DNA from: Eopsaltria australis
Taxonomy: Eukaryota > Chordata > Aves > Passeriformes > Petroicidae
Length of the DNA stretch: 64,000 nucleotides
Assembly (NCBI GenBank): GCA_034509425.1
Contig: JAVTVJ010000012.1
Coordinates: forward strand, 11,753,001 to 11,817,000
Direction: 5' to 3'
A model generated the notes under the pieces. The model searched no databases. It saw only the letters and a list, made by a program, of their open reading frames with translations, and was not told the origin of the DNA. The position numbers and the translations under genes are program-made. Shown one piece after another: positions 24,133-33,800 of the stretch. Position 1 is the stretch's first letter. Every line of letters begins with the position of its first letter.

Positions 24133-25740
24133 TAAGTCTTTATGTTTGAATAGCTATAGAATAATTACCAAAAAAAGATCCACACTTTCAACAGATTATG
24201 TGTGGATGTTATGGTAGAGAACCTAGAAAAGCTGATATTGAATTGATCTTCCTTATCTGCTCTGAACAACTCAAATTCTGTACACCCTGGGGTTATTTCA
24301 AGAAACGGTTAATTTAAGATGAAACACCAGCTGGATTCAAACTTTAAAATTCAATTGCAGTTTTACAGTGAAACAAATGGAAAAAAATAACAACCCAAAC
24401 ACAGGTCTTTAAAACCTGTCAGTAATTGCATTTCAGAGCAGTTCCTATTAAAACCTGTTTTCCTTACCTGAAATCTGATTCCGTTTGAAGAGAAGACATG
24501 CTCCAATTTAAACCTTCTTGTCTATTTATTCATGTTTTTTTTTTTAATATTGTGAAGGCTATGAAATTGCCTCTGAACTATGACATCTTCAGTTTTATAT
24601 TCCTTGTCCAAACCATCAATGAGAATATTTCATCTGCTCTTTTTATATATAGTTTGAAGTTTCATACCTGTTTCTGTTAGTAGTCCACATAAATATAAAC
24701 AGAATACAAATGCACACATATGCAGACATTATGTATACTCAGTAAAAGTACTCCAGATGTATCAAGACAATTTCTCAAGTCCTAGCATACAACCTTCCAG
24801 TCCAGGAAAATTTGGCCTTACAGTTCAGCTTCTCTCTCCTGGATCGTTCTGGCATGTTCTTATCAAAACTCTTATTTCACAAAGGGATTTATTTTTTGTA
24901 GTTTAGGGACTCATTAAATACAACAAAAATACTGTTTAGATTTAAAATCTCATTGTTCATAATTATAAAAATTTCCATTTACAAAGCCACTTTCATCCAG
25001 ACTGATTCCAAAGCACTTCAAAAATTATGTCTAACAAACAGGAATACTTGGATATTTGTGAAAAAGATGGTTCAGCTCATGATAACCATTTAAACTACAT
25101 AGTAAATTGCAGAGATGAAAAATCATTCATCGCTTTTGTGAAAATAGGTGTTTAACAAAATAAGTTCAGTTCAAATAGCAGAACTTTTACACTAACACCT
25201 TACAGAAATTTCTGTAAAAATTTGAAATACTCGAGAAGTCACCTGGGATAAAAATGTGAATCTTCCCCTGGGAACTTCTGTCATCTATCAAAACAAATAT
25301 GATCATCTTTAGAAGTTTATTGTTCATAGTGTAAGAAGCTGTAATTTTTTTGGGCTCATGAGCCTTCCTAAAAAGTACAGGAAAGCCAGTTTTGACAAGA
25401 GTTTAAGTCTCTTTATGGGTTGCATGCATTCCTACTTGTGACATGTACCTCAGAACTGTCACAAATGCTCATTTTACCCAGGCTAAGTCCCACAGACTCC
25501 AGAAGAAGGCAGATTTTGATAGTTCACATTGTGTTAGATCTAACTTGTCGGGAAAACAGTCCTCAGCATGAGCTCAGATGTATGCACTATAGTAAGGCCT
25601 AATGTATAGAAGCAAATCCATTCATGATTAGCAAATGAAACTGAAAAATCTAACTGTAAAATAAAATAGGTTTTTCCTGGTCATGGTTGCATTATTTTTA
25701 GTTGCTAGTAATTATATTACGTTTTCATTAGAGAGAGCAT

Positions 25741-26226
25741 CTATTCAATACGTATTATCAAACAGGAAGACTCACTAGTCTTAGAAAAGTGAGAAATGAG
25801 GATGTATAAAACCCTTGCTGCACAGTGACAGAATGTATTAAACACATTTGGTTTACATGGGCCTTCTGCATGACAGGATCTGTGTTGCTGGTGTGCCACT
25901 GTGAGAGGACCTTGTTTGCAAAGAGACATTTCCCAGGGGTGATGAGCAGGTGTGGAGGGTGATTTCCAGCGGGTGACTCCCACTGCCGACAGAGCACAAT
26001 GTTCTGCGTGCCCAACAAGTTCATTTCTGTGCTGCCAAAGCCCTGGAGATTGTCTGGCGTGAGCAGAACCTTCATTGTCTCCCCAGTGAACACAAGGAGG
26101 CACAGCAGCGGTGCCTCTTGCTTGCTCCCTGCTCAGACAGAGCTGCCATGGAGTTTCAGAGCCCATGTGAAATGGCCAGCATGGCCTGAGAGTGCAAGGG
26201 GGACACAAGGCGAAAATCTTTTTCAT
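25741..26226 (-). other. GC-rich segment with two overlapping open frames, unidentified
   Basis: The minus strand is open for 161 codons (25741-26226), and a second frame is open for 111 codons (25758-26093). Neither contains a domain I recognise. The first starts inside the TTCA microsatellite, so its ATG is probably accidental. The stretch shares the GC-rich composition of the neighbouring ITPRIPL1-like locus and lies 3' of its poly(A) signal, so it is more likely downstream gene flank or retroelement-derived sequence than a gene. Confidence 0.3.
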
Positions 26227-26262
26227 TCATTTTCATTCATTTCATTCATTCATCTTTTTAGC
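26222..26262. repeat. (TTCA)n microsatellite
   Basis: Imperfect TTCA units (TCATTCATTTTCATTCATTT) between the unidentified GC-rich segment and the 3' flank of the ITPRIPL1-like copy. Confidence 0.8.
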
Positions 26263-26471
26263 CACTGTGGTCCTCAGTGCTGCTGGACCAGGAACACCAT
26301 TGAGTGGAGCAACGTGGAGTGAGAATTGTGTGCCTTTGTTAAAAAAGCCTTGCTAATAACAGTGCCTACTCCCAGCCAGTCACAAATTCACAACTAGTGG
26401 AATTTACCAATACTCCAGGTCTGGTCGAGTTCAAGAAGGGTTTGCACAATCCAAATACTGGAATAGTCCAG

Positions 26472-26477
26472 TTTATT
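26472..26477 (-). terminator. Poly(A) signal of the ITPRIPL1-like copy
   Basis: AATAAA on the minus strand, about 256 bases after the stop codon of the ITPRIPL1-like frame and directly after the tandem-repeat part of its 3' UTR. No poly(A) tail follows in the genome, which argues against a simple processed retrocopy ending here. Confidence 0.55.
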
Positions 26478-26513
26478 GAAAGAATAACAAAGAAGGTTCA
26501 GGATTGCTGAACG

Positions 26514-26690
26514 CACTAACTAGAGGGTTATTAACATGTATAATAAAAACACTAACTAGAGGGTCCTATTACATATAGCAAATGCACTAATTACAGGGTA
26601 TTAATATATACAGTAAATGCACAAACTACGGGAGATGAACATATCCAGTAAACTAATTAACTGCGGGGGGTAAATATATACAGGGTCTGT
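26514..26690 (-). repeat. Five degenerate ~35-bp tandem repeats in the 3' UTR
   Basis: Units start near 26514, 26550, 26585, 26620 and 26653. Each opens with CACTAACTAGAGGG or a variant, followed by an AT-rich half such as TATTAATATATACAGTAAAT. Copies differ at several positions, so the array is not recent. Confidence 0.8.
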
Positions 26691-26732
26691 CAATAGGCCC
26701 CACAAGCAGAGTTCTGTGCCCGAGGATTTCTT

Positions 26733-27833
26733 TCAACGGCCGTAGATCAGCAGTTGCTTGAGCTGATGCAGCAGTCGAATGTACTCCTGCATGGCCTTCA
26801 CGTGGGCATGCGGATTGCTGACCAGGTGCTGAAGGAGGTTGACTGGTTCAGCCACCCGGAAGTCTGAGGGCAACCTGATCTCTTTAGGAAGCCTCTCATT
26901 GTCAATGACAAAGTGGTTGAGCCATCTTGTCTCTAGTGAGTAGTGGAGGTACTTCAAGATATCCACAAGTCGCTGCTGGAAATCCCTCCTGCGCCACCGT
27001 ATCAGGGGTATGGTGTTCAGGAGATGCATGACCACAGTCTTGATGGTGTAGCTGGAAAAGCCTATACCTGCCAGGATGCTGGTGAGGAGCTGCAGGCACT
27101 TGCAGTGCCAGCTGTCATGGGGCGCCTGCCTGGAGATGTGCCTGAAGAACTTTGCCTCTGCCACGGCATAAGTCTCCAGACATATTGTGCTTGGGATGCC
27201 TCCTTCTGTAGGCTGGCTGGCCACAAAGACATCTGAGTCTCCTTGCTGAATTCCAAAGATCATCTCAGCCATGAAGCTTTCCTTGTCTTTACTTAGATGA
27301 AATATACAGGAGCGGCTGGAGGGCTGCAACATTAAACGCCAGTGGCGGGATTGAGGCAGAAGCAACTAGGCAACTCTCAAGAATCAATAGAACCAGTGGA
27401 CAGTCTTCTCCACATCGAGATAGGAGCCGGTGCAGAGGGTGTGCAGGAGGCTGGGGTCCTGTTTTCTTCTCAGCTCCTCCTCAGGGTGATGGTGATGCAT
27501 CAATGGAGGAAACACAGCATGTTGTCCCCCAGCTGCTCCCTGGTGCAGATGCACAGTAGCTCCCTGCGGAGGCCAGCTCCTGCGAGGGACTGGCCTCTGG
27601 ATGCCCGCTGGCTCCCTGGGTACTCGCTTTTTGTCTGTGGCCCTCGTTCAGCTTTCAGCAAGGGTACTTTTAACACTGTGGTCATCGTCTTTGTCTGCAT
27701 CGTGTTTGTCTTAATTTCCAGCAGCGTTGACTTCTTCCCCCTTCTCCTCACTGTTTACTTCTTCATTTGTATCCTCATAGCCTTCTTTAGCTTCATTTGC
27801 CTCCTTATTATCTTCTTCCACACCTTCAGTCAT
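26733..27833 (-). pseudogene. ITPRIPL1-like: ITPRIPL1-like (Mab-21 domain) gene copy, broken
   Basis: The family consists of single-pass membrane proteins with a Mab-21/cGAS-like nucleotidyltransferase fold; I recall it as expanded in songbirds. The minus strand shows, in order, an acidic segment from MTEGVEEDNKEANEAKEGYE (ATG at 27833) to a stop near 27711; a segment in another frame with RELLCICTREQLGDNMLCFL (to 27500); HPEEELRR and LHTLCTGSYLDVEKTVHWF; then an intact 210-codon end (26733-27365) running from LLPQSRHWRL to LHQLKQLLIYGR. Breaks: more than 100 residues are missing between the acidic linker and CTREQ, a short insertion shifts frame near 27490, and two in-frame stops lie at about 27366-27395. 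The signal peptide and membrane segment are absent; an LTR stands in their place. The C-terminal half alone could still be translated, but no start context supports that. Family identity is firm; loss of function is strongly inferred. Confidence 0.85.
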
Positions 27834-27851
27834 TGCCTTCCAACCCAGGAA

Positions 27852-28194
27852 TGAAGAGACACAGACACGAGGTTTCTTCTCTGTGGTACCGGGGATCGGA
27901 GGACCCGATTCCCCTGGGACACGATCTTTTATCTTCCCCCGGTGACCAATCACCGGGTAGCAGAGGGGAGGAACTGGGGAGGAGCAGGGGACAGGGAGCA
28001 CACCAGGGATAGAAGGGGGATGAGCGAGGGTTACAGGCAGGGGAATGATACAATGAACAACCGAGTAACTGAGAACTCTCTAGGAAACTGGGGGTGACTA
28101 ACTCAGATGGGCAGGTGGTGCTCCCCAATGAGCCCTGGGGGTATTAACCTGTCTCGAGCCCAGCCTCTTCTGGGCTAAACTATTGTTTGCTCCA
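27852..28194 (-). mobile_element. Second ERVK-family LTR, U5-truncated, abutting the ITPRIPL1-like copy
   Basis: Aligns by eye with the LTR at 1714-2228 on the same strand. Shared blocks include AATAGTTTAGCCCAG at the U3 start, AGAGTTCTTAG/AGAGTTCTCAG inside U3, the CTCCCCAG block and CGGGTCCTCC in R. The poly(A) signal position has become GATAAAAG (near 27928-27935). The U5 part is about 130 bases shorter than in the first LTR and runs straight into the acidic segment of the ITPRIPL1-like frame. A minus-strand frame starting inside the LTR (ATG at 28001) is open through the junction. No target-site duplication or second flanking LTR was found, so it is a solo LTR or a recombinant. Confidence 0.65.
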
Positions 28195-28715
28195 CCTCAG
28201 GGGAGCGCTCCAGCTCCCCCCAGGGCTTTCTCATTGGAAATTCTTCTTCTGGGGTAACCTGCACCACTGCCACAGCCTCCTGTGTGCATGTGCGCTCGCA
28301 GCTCGCCGAGGCTGTACTGGGGCAGCGTTACCTGCTAGTTCCATTCATAGGTGCCCCCATTGTGACACTGGTGCTGTGATGTCACACATGTCAGAGTGCA
28401 TCATGGCCACGCCAGCCCCACCCTCCATCTCTGCCTCAGCTCAGTGACTCATAATGGCCCCGGGCAAGCAAAGAGCTGACACAGGAGCCAAGTTCGGACC
28501 CACGTATCATAATTGACCCCCAGGGGTTCCTTTGACAAAACAGGCAGAAGGCCCCCAAACCCTTTGCAATTATAAAATTGGGTGACATGAGCCATGAAAA
28601 CTTTGTTCCTGGAAATGTGCTGCTGTGGGATGGAACTGGTTGCCTTGGTGCTGACCTCTGTGCTCGTGAGGGTGCTCTTGGGACCTAAGCGGCACCCCTG
28701 GCTGTGTAGTGATGA
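28195..28715 (-). promoter_or_regulatory. GC-rich upstream segment with promoter-type motifs
   Basis: Upstream of the LTR in the sense of the ITPRIPL1-like copy. It holds a perfect AP-1 site TGACTCA (28445-28451) and a CRE-like TGATGTCA near 28376. A possible splice donor ACTAGCAG/GTAACG ends at 28332 on the minus strand. GC-rich sequence gives way to AT-rich DNA near 28715. It may be the original 5' flank and untranslated exon of the duplicated gene, split from the coding part by the LTR. No coding domain was recognised. Confidence 0.35.
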
Positions 28716-30590
28716 ATATGGTATGTTAACGCATTATGTTAGCAGAATCTTTTCATGGGAAATTTACTCTTGTTAACTTGATGAAGTTATCTCAAAATCA
28801 AAAGAATTCAGACTTTCTGAAGTTCAGGAAAACTTGCAGTGAATTACTATGATGGAAAATAAAATAAAAGCAATTTAGAAACTAATAAGTTTGAAACAGA
28901 AGAGCAGCTGCCAAACAATGTTCATGAGGGGCAAGGAAATGATTGCTCATGGTTTATAAAGTAAATTTCCTGACTGAAAGCTGTATAGCTTTCCGTTGCT
29001 AAATAAAATTTCTTATGTGTATGGGCAACTGCAGCAAGTTTCTGCTTTGGATACAGGAAATCTTACCAAGATTTAATACTTGTACCTGTGAGCTTTAATG
29101 ATGGTTTCAAGAGAGAAACCCTTAGGACTGGCGACCAAAAGGACATTAATCTAGTGCTGTTTCTTTTTAAACAGCATTTAAGGATTGTGGAAAAATATAA
29201 AATTTGCATTTTTAGTTCCATCAGAAAAGAAGACTTTGTCTTTATTACAAAGATTCTTGAATTTGTCAGTCCTCTAAATTTGTTAAACATGGAAGTTCAG
29301 CCTATTTGTTCCTCATGAATACCAGGATTCCTATACAGAAACATGTTTGTCTGCATACTCAAAAAGACTGGGACACATGATCATAAACAAAGGAGACAGC
29401 AGAAATCAGCTTTTATGAAAGAAATGATGGTACAGACAACTTTGCATGGAAAACACGCTATGGATGTCCTGAAGATGTCCTGAAACAGCAAGGGTAACAC
29501 AATTGATTTGGTAGGAATGTCTGGTTAATTTTTCACAAGGCGTAGAGTCCTCAAAAATCAATAACTTTCTGCTGTATCTTTATTCTTCTGAATAAACTGT
29601 GTCTGTCTAAGAAACTTGATTCCTAAGCTCACTTTGGTTCATAAAACATTCACAGACATACACAGCAGAAAAGAAACACAAGCTTTCCCAAGCAGCAGTG
29701 AGTGTTTAACCCCAAGGTAGGACAAAGTGAATTATTCTTCTTTGACAGAGTATTGTCCTTGCACAGATGTGATTTCTCTTTTTTCTTTAGTGCTATAATT
29801 TTCTTTCTTTTTGTTGGCAATACATAGGCATCCACCCAGAAATCATTTTAAAATTTCCATTTTCCCTATGAATATTACATTTAGTCTATTACATTTTAAA
29901 TTTTTAAAGCATTCAAAAGAAAGATGACTACTTTTACAAATGATACAAGCAGGGATGCCCACAGTGTTTCTGCTACAGTAGGCTAGCAGATACTCTTTGA
30001 AGAAGGCATAACACAGTCAGAAGGATAACAAAATACAGAAACTGTGAGGGATCAATATGAAACCAAGGAAATTCACCTAGAGGAGACTAGAGCAAACTCC
30101 ACCTTGAATAACACACTGTGAAACCTAGCTGTGCTATGTTAGCTACTAAGTTGATCTTTCTGCATCTGATCTATTTAGGTCCGTTGTTCATAGAACATCT
30201 AGGGAAATAAATCTCTTGAAATAAGTGCCTGTATTAACCTGTCTGAAACTAAGTGATGTAAATACCTTTCACTGACAAGGTACTGACCATGACTACACAA
30301 GAATATTACTCCTGACTTCAGTTACAATTTTCCAAGTGTTTTAAATTTGCCTTTGCATCATACAGTTTACTCTGTGCTAAGCTGGTTTCCAGGAAGATTT
30401 TACATCACGCCAGATGGACATACAAAGTAATGAAGACATATCCTGAGCAGGAACCTCTTCAGCTCATATAAAGTCCACAGCCAAGACTTGTATTCTAAGC
30501 AGGAACCTTCTTTAAATGCATGAAAGTCAGTTATGCAACAGTCATTGCAGTTCTTGTTCTTCAAGACAGTTAATCAAATGACTTTTGAAC
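28716..30590. other. AT-rich noncoding DNA
   Basis: Short frames only, no repeat family or domain recognised. Confidence 0.6.
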
Positions 30591-30612
30591 AGCTCTAGAG
30601 GGCTGATGCTGG

Positions 30613-30830
30613 CTGGATGACCTGGAAGAAAACCCTTTTGAGGAGGACCCTGAGCAACAGCAGGCCCTTGAGCAGATCAAACAGGAAATGGCTCGTGCAG
30701 TAGCTCTTGGGCCTGTTCACACAGGACCAGTCATGCGAAATATACTCTACACTGCAGCTGGGGAGCAGGGCCTCACCTGGAGCCTCTGACAAAGGACTGC
30801 AGGCAGAACCCAAGGTCGACCATTAGGATA
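30613..30830 (+). pseudogene. pol: ERVL-type pol fragment (reverse transcriptase connection region)
   Basis: A plus-strand frame from 30613 encodes LDDLEENPFEEDPEQQQALE, then a segment with QIKQEMARAVALGPVHTGP and ILYTAAGEQGLTWSL, followed by TGA at 30787-30789 where the family has tryptophan. This is the region between the polymerase thumb and RNase H in avian ERVL-like elements. About 70 codons survive and a further stop (TGA at 30604) lies upstream. No LTR, gag or integrase sequence was found nearby, so it is an isolated dead fragment. Assignment to ERVL rather than another class is from recognition of the motif order. Confidence 0.75.
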
Positions 30831-33800
30831 AGGAGGGAAGGAGAATTAGTTAATTTGAACTAAAATAACTACTCTTCCAGACACTGTACAATGTGCATGA
30901 TTGGGATGCAATCCTGCAGTAGTGCATGCCACCTTTAGTACTGTAATTTAATTGTCATGTCTGCACAGGCACAAACACATCCTTAGATGTAGATGTAAGG
31001 AATGTTACAACATACATTGAAGTTTGGGTATGGAGTCAAAGGTCAATGCAGCTACAACAAACTTGGAGAATGCAAAAGAATTGTAAACTTCAGTGGATTA
31101 TTTTTTCTCAGAGAATCAATGACCAAGAGGGTGTAAAAACCTGGATTCATCCTCAAACTTTCCTATAATAAAATTATTCCTGATGAAACATTGCAGCAAC
31201 GAAGACAACCTTAGCAGCAGAGATTACTCTGGTTATAGATATTTCCATTATTGTAGGCAACTGGCCATAATGTTGACCAGAACATTTGTTTTAGAAAAGA
31301 AATCTCTGGGTTCTAAACTATGTCTTTTTATTTTTTTCCATATTAATTCAGTGCACTACCATTTCTTTTTCAGGAAACTTTTAGAAGCATGCAGGAGAAA
31401 AAGAAAAAAATACCACTTATTTTGCTTTGACTTATGTATCTTTTTTTTCTGGATTCTGATTTTTCAAATTTTACTTCAAGATTTAAATGACCTTTTAAAA
31501 AATTCTCTGTGTATGTGGTACAGAGAAATACAGCCTTATTGCTTATCACCTCCAATACGTACAGTTATCCTACTTAGGCAGTATCTCAAGGGCAAACTGT
31601 AACTGGTTAGGAGCAGAAGTTTGCATGAGCTCTGAGGTATGTCAGTACTTGACTGGAGTGCATTTGTACCTAAGTAGATTCTGTAAGACTGCAAAGGTTG
31701 CTTGAAATCTTACAACAATAGATCTTCTTATTAGTTATCTGCAATCACCTAAACATGCTATAATTTCAGTTACACTGGGGAACATCCTTTTTCAAAGTTA
31801 GGTAACACAGTGTTCCAATCCATATCCATGCACAGGACAGTAAACAGGCTTTGCATTCTACTGCAATCATTAGAGAAGAGCTCTTCCACAGGTAAGCCAT
31901 TCTGACAAATTTTTATTTCATCACACAGGAACTAACAGTCCATGACAGTTTCTAATTCTGATGCTTTAGACAAGGTAAGATATTTCATTGATTGTGGAGA
32001 AAACCTTTTTTGAATTCTTAATGGGAGAATGATGGAGGCAGGTTGATAGTCATAGGTATTAAATTCCCTGTGGAATTAAATGAATAAGAGCCTAGTTACC
32101 TAATTTCTTGAAGAAAAGATCCCTGTCATCCATAGATCTGCAGTAAGGATAAATTTGAGTATAGGATTAGAACTGTCACAGATTTACCTTAAGTTTCTAG
32201 AGGGAATGAAACAAAGTCCGGTCAATATCTACAAATTTTCCCTTGGTTTAATGCCAAATCCTTAAGCTTCCTGTGGTTTTCATGAGAGCACACATTAGCC
32301 TGGGATTAGCAAAAAGAGCATCTGCATTTTTGCCCTTTTATACTTTCTGCTGCATTTTATTCTTAGAACAAAATTCATGTTATGCAAAGGTTACATTGCA
32401 AGATATTTTCAGTAATCTACTGAAAATAACCGAAGTATACACATATATAAAAGCATAGTATGATAATTTTATAATTGTATGTAGTTTTTTTCTATGCGTT
32501 TTTCCAGGTATCATTTGAAATTCTCACTGCATGAAAAATTGGGTCTTGGAATTTCAAATACAAGACAAAAACACATTTTCAAACTCTAATTTGTCCATAA
32601 CCATTGTCACTGAACAAAGACAAAGCTAGTTTTTAAACCGTGTTCTATAATAACAAGAGAAATGATGATAACACATGCTGAATGCGTAAGTAAAATGCCA
32701 ACGACTGGAAGATTAAGGCTTTCTCTTGACTTCATGGAACACATTTCACAGCTGGTATTTCAGCAGAAGCACGCTCTGTGCAAAAACTTGTTGCCAAGGA
32801 AAATATTTCATTTTAAAAGCTTTTTTTTCTTTATCGGTTGTTTGTTTCAGAGTACCAATGGGCTTACGGAGAATATTTTGGTTTAAAGCATATAAAAAAG
32901 AAACTGATTCCTTTAACAGACTTGCTCAATTAATCTTTTTCTTTCCTCAAGTATATTGCTTTTATTTTCTAAAAGCCTGTTGGGTGTAGAAGCACATTGG
33001 GTATAGAAGTCGAAGGACATGGAAAAGTTCAACCTCTGTTGCTCATGGCCACATTCATCACAGTTCAGCACATCCTGGACTTGGAAATCAATAATCTCCC
33101 TTTTTCCTCTTCCATCTTTCCTTCCATCTCTTTCCCTGATGCTCTCCTTTCCAAATACTCTACAGTCCTGTAACTCTTATCTCCTATTTCCCCATCAAAA
33201 GTAAACACAAATTATTGTTTGAATCTTTCCCAAGTTGAAGCTAATGATGCTTCAGAAGGTGGATAGGCTGAAATTGTAGCCAGTGCTGCAATGTGGCGGC
33301 TCCAGCTTTCAGAGCACCAACTCTTGGCCCCATGGAGGCCAGGGTTAGAACTTGATTATTTTCTACAGGGTCAGTATTTAATCTTGAGCTTATAGACAAA
33401 GAGAAAATACACCAAAACTGTTTTTCCTGACACATGGAGAGGACCTTTCAAGCTTTTTGATAGAAAAACAAAACAGTGGTTTTCTATGGACTCCTTCATA
33501 TAGCATATGTTATTTATATCAAGAAACATGAAAAGTAACAGCTTCTGCAAGTATTTGCAGGCTGTGTTTTACCTAGTTAAGGGTCTGCAAGCCAAGTGGC
33601 ATATGAACTCATGGTGAGACATAACAGTAGTGGGAACTTGCTATAGTTCTCCCTGTTTCCCTTTGTGCTCCACCATGAATAATTTTCTAGCTGATGTAAG
33701 GCACGTTGCTGAAATTTGGAGGGACATTCAGTGTTTCACTGCTACAGTTTTGACCAGAAGAACTTTTCTGGAGCTTCCAAAAAATCCTTTAGTCACAGAA

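Larger units (their letters stand above)
19613..25740. other. AT-rich noncoding DNA
   Basis: No domain-bearing frame. Noted inside: a short inverted repeat at 20179-20199, a 12-bp tandem duplication at 20212-20235, a strong hairpin at 23350-23376 and an ATT-type microsatellite at 24050-24132. Confidence 0.6.

Noticed and set aside
26514..26690. Regular repeats considered as a CRISPR-like array
   Set aside because: Units are contiguous and degenerate without spacers, in a eukaryotic 3' UTR.
27852..28194. Target-site duplication around the second LTR
   Set aside because: Flanks at several plausible ends were compared and none matched convincingly.
31183..31602. 139-codon plus-strand frame
   Set aside because: Rich in Phe, Leu, Ile and Lys with no domain, and no splice or promoter context.
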